DNA from: Chloroflexota bacterium | Lineage (GTDB): Bacteria > Chloroflexota > Limnocylindria > P2-11E | Assembly (NCBI GenBank): GCA_025350745.1 | Contig: JANXXG010000047.1 | Coordinates: forward strand, 1 to 7,428 | Reading direction: 5' to 3' | Length of the DNA stretch: 7,428 bases | Shown here: positions 6,856 to 7,428 of the stretch, in pieces | Numbering within the stretch: position 1 is the first letter of the stretch | How the letters are laid out: every line of letters begins with the position of its first letter | The notes under the pieces: generated by a model | What the model saw: the letters and a program-made list of their open reading frames with translations, nothing else | Told to the model about the DNA's origin: nothing | Databases searched by the model: none | Translations under genes and position numbers: made by a program

Positions 6856-6979
6856 AGGAGCGCGTCGAAATTGCGGAGAGCAGCCTCGATCCGCTGCCCG
6901 TGACCCTCGCGCACGAGCCGCATCCAGAGCTCGTCATCAGGCGCCGTCGGCGCGAGCGGCTTCAGCGCCGTCGCGAACA

Positions 6980-6995
6980 GCGCACCGGCGCACCG
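6980..6995. repeat. Perfect 8-bp tandem duplication at the first frame switch
   Basis: GCGCACCG occurs twice back to back. Deleting one copy joins the two coding-like frames without a stop, so that minus-strand LLWIGA runs directly into LFATALKPLAP. The duplication therefore accounts for the frameshift in the 6785-7099 gene. Confidence 0.8.
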
Positions 6996-7095
6996 ATCCA
7001 CAGCAGGCCCAGCGATGTCTTCGCGCTCGCGACCGGTCCGTCGCCCGGCAGGACCGCGACCGGCTCCGGCTTCGCGTCGTTGATCCCAGACTCCG

Positions 7096-7428
7096 TCACG
7101 CCAGCCGGTAGCTCGAAGGCGGGACCGTGGAGTGCTCCGCGATCCGCGGCTCGTACAGCGCGATCGGGTCCCAATGCTCCACAAGGAGATCCAGCGGACC
7201 CCGATCCATCGTCGGTCCTTCGCCCGCTCGCAGCCGGCGCACGATCGCGACATCGCGGTCGTTGTCGATGCTGGTGAGCAGCGGCACGCCCGCGGCGTTC
7301 CCGTCGGATGAGCGCGCCACGATGCGCGCGACCGCGCCGAAGGTATCGGGCTCGTGCAGGCGGAGCTCTTGAAGCACGATCAGGTCGTCATCGTTCATCA
7401 GACGAAGCGCGGCAGATGACGACGCCCG
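7096..7428 (-). CDS. Hypothetical protein, 5' part beyond the window
   Basis: A minus-strand frame open to the right edge, 110 visible codons plus stop. Codons are strongly G/C-ending throughout, which supports real coding. The first ATG, at 7398, has no Shine-Dalgarno and the ten codons before it are open, so the gene probably starts outside the window. Visible sequence is hydrophilic and acidic-basic mixed: NDDDLIVLQELRLHEPD, then VPLLTSIDNDRDVAIVRRL, then LDLLVEHWDPIALYEPRIAE and a short tail. There are no membrane segments or cysteines. I do not recognise the family. Its stop overlaps the GTG of the next, broken gene as GTGA. An alternative is that both belonged to one longer gene split by a further frameshift, but the overlap looks natural. 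Confidence 0.65.
   Translation of the reverse strand, partial: RASSSAALRLMNDDDLIVLQELRLHEPDTFGAVARIVARSSDGNAAGVPLLTSIDNDRDVAIVRRLRAGEGPTMDRGPLDLLVEHWDPIALYEPRIAEHSTVPPSSYRLA

Larger units (their letters stand above)
6785..7099 (-). pseudogene. Frameshifted reading frame of unknown function, convergent with the MFS gene
   Basis: Strongly G/C-ending codons mark coding sequence on the minus strand, but the frame changes twice. Segment 1 starts at GTG 7099, overlapping the upstream stop as GTGA, and reads MTESGINDAKPEPVAVLPGD up to LLWIGA before a stop at 6962. Segment 2, in another frame, reads LFATALKPLAPTAPDDELW and RIEAALRNFDALLAW (about 6980-6853). Segment 3, back in the first frame, reads GLPNIEAPDRVAALL and ends TELWR-stop at 6785. 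Joined, this is about 100 residues. The ending resembles the C-terminus of alpha/beta-hydrolases (the helix after the catalytic histidine), but no nucleophile elbow or catalytic His is present, so that is a weak guess. The frame changes coincide with short repeats at 6980-6995 and 6842-6855. It may be a decaying gene, a gene switched by slippage, or assembly error near the contig end. Confidence 0.6.

Noticed and set aside
6801..7277. A 158-codon plus-strand open frame in the right-hand region
   Set aside because: Its Arg/Pro/Ser-rich sequence looks like the antisense of the minus-strand coding signal, which has the stronger third-position G/C bias.

Overview
This is a 7.4 kb stretch of a GC-rich (by eye about two-thirds G+C) bacterial chromosome with dense, ordinary gene content. 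The strong G/C bias at third codon positions, GTG and TTG starts, 4-bp stop/start overlaps and the style of the Acs, HU-like and RecN proteins suggest a Chloroflexota or Actinomycetota lineage, possibly an uncultured one. That placement is an impression, not a result. The first ten bases match the end of a standard Illumina adapter, so the left edge is probably a raw contig end and not native DNA.

Left block (minus strand, read right to left): a DinB-superfamily protein (3455-2958), acetyl-CoA synthetase (2916-958) and the first 251 codons of an MHS-family proton symporter of the ProP/KgtP/ShiA type (763-1, cut by the edge). The DinB-like gene and acsA are 41 bp apart and may be co-transcribed. 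The transporter has its own 194-bp leader with a candidate promoter and a good Shine-Dalgarno that selects a TTG start. The likely theme is uptake of a carboxylate and activation of acetate to acetyl-CoA.

Central block (plus strand): after a 79-bp divergent intergenic region holding a perfect 12-bp palindrome come an HU/IHF-like DNA-binding protein (3535-3828), RecN (3889-5553) and a 12-helix MFS transporter (5550-6788) whose GTG start overlaps the recN stop. No terminator is visible between them, so they may form one operon.

Right block (minus strand, convergent with the MFS gene): an unrecognised partial gene (7428-7096) is followed, through another GTGA overlap, by a broken reading frame (7099-6785). 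Coding-like composition in this second gene jumps frame twice. The first jump falls on a perfect 8-bp tandem duplication whose removal restores the frame exactly. The second falls on an imperfect repeat of the same 8-bp period. This is either a decaying gene, a slippage-prone locus, or assembly error. It is the most interesting part of the window. I saw no tRNA, rRNA, CRISPR array, insertion sequence or convincing terminator, and nothing that amounts to a new defence or biosynthetic system.
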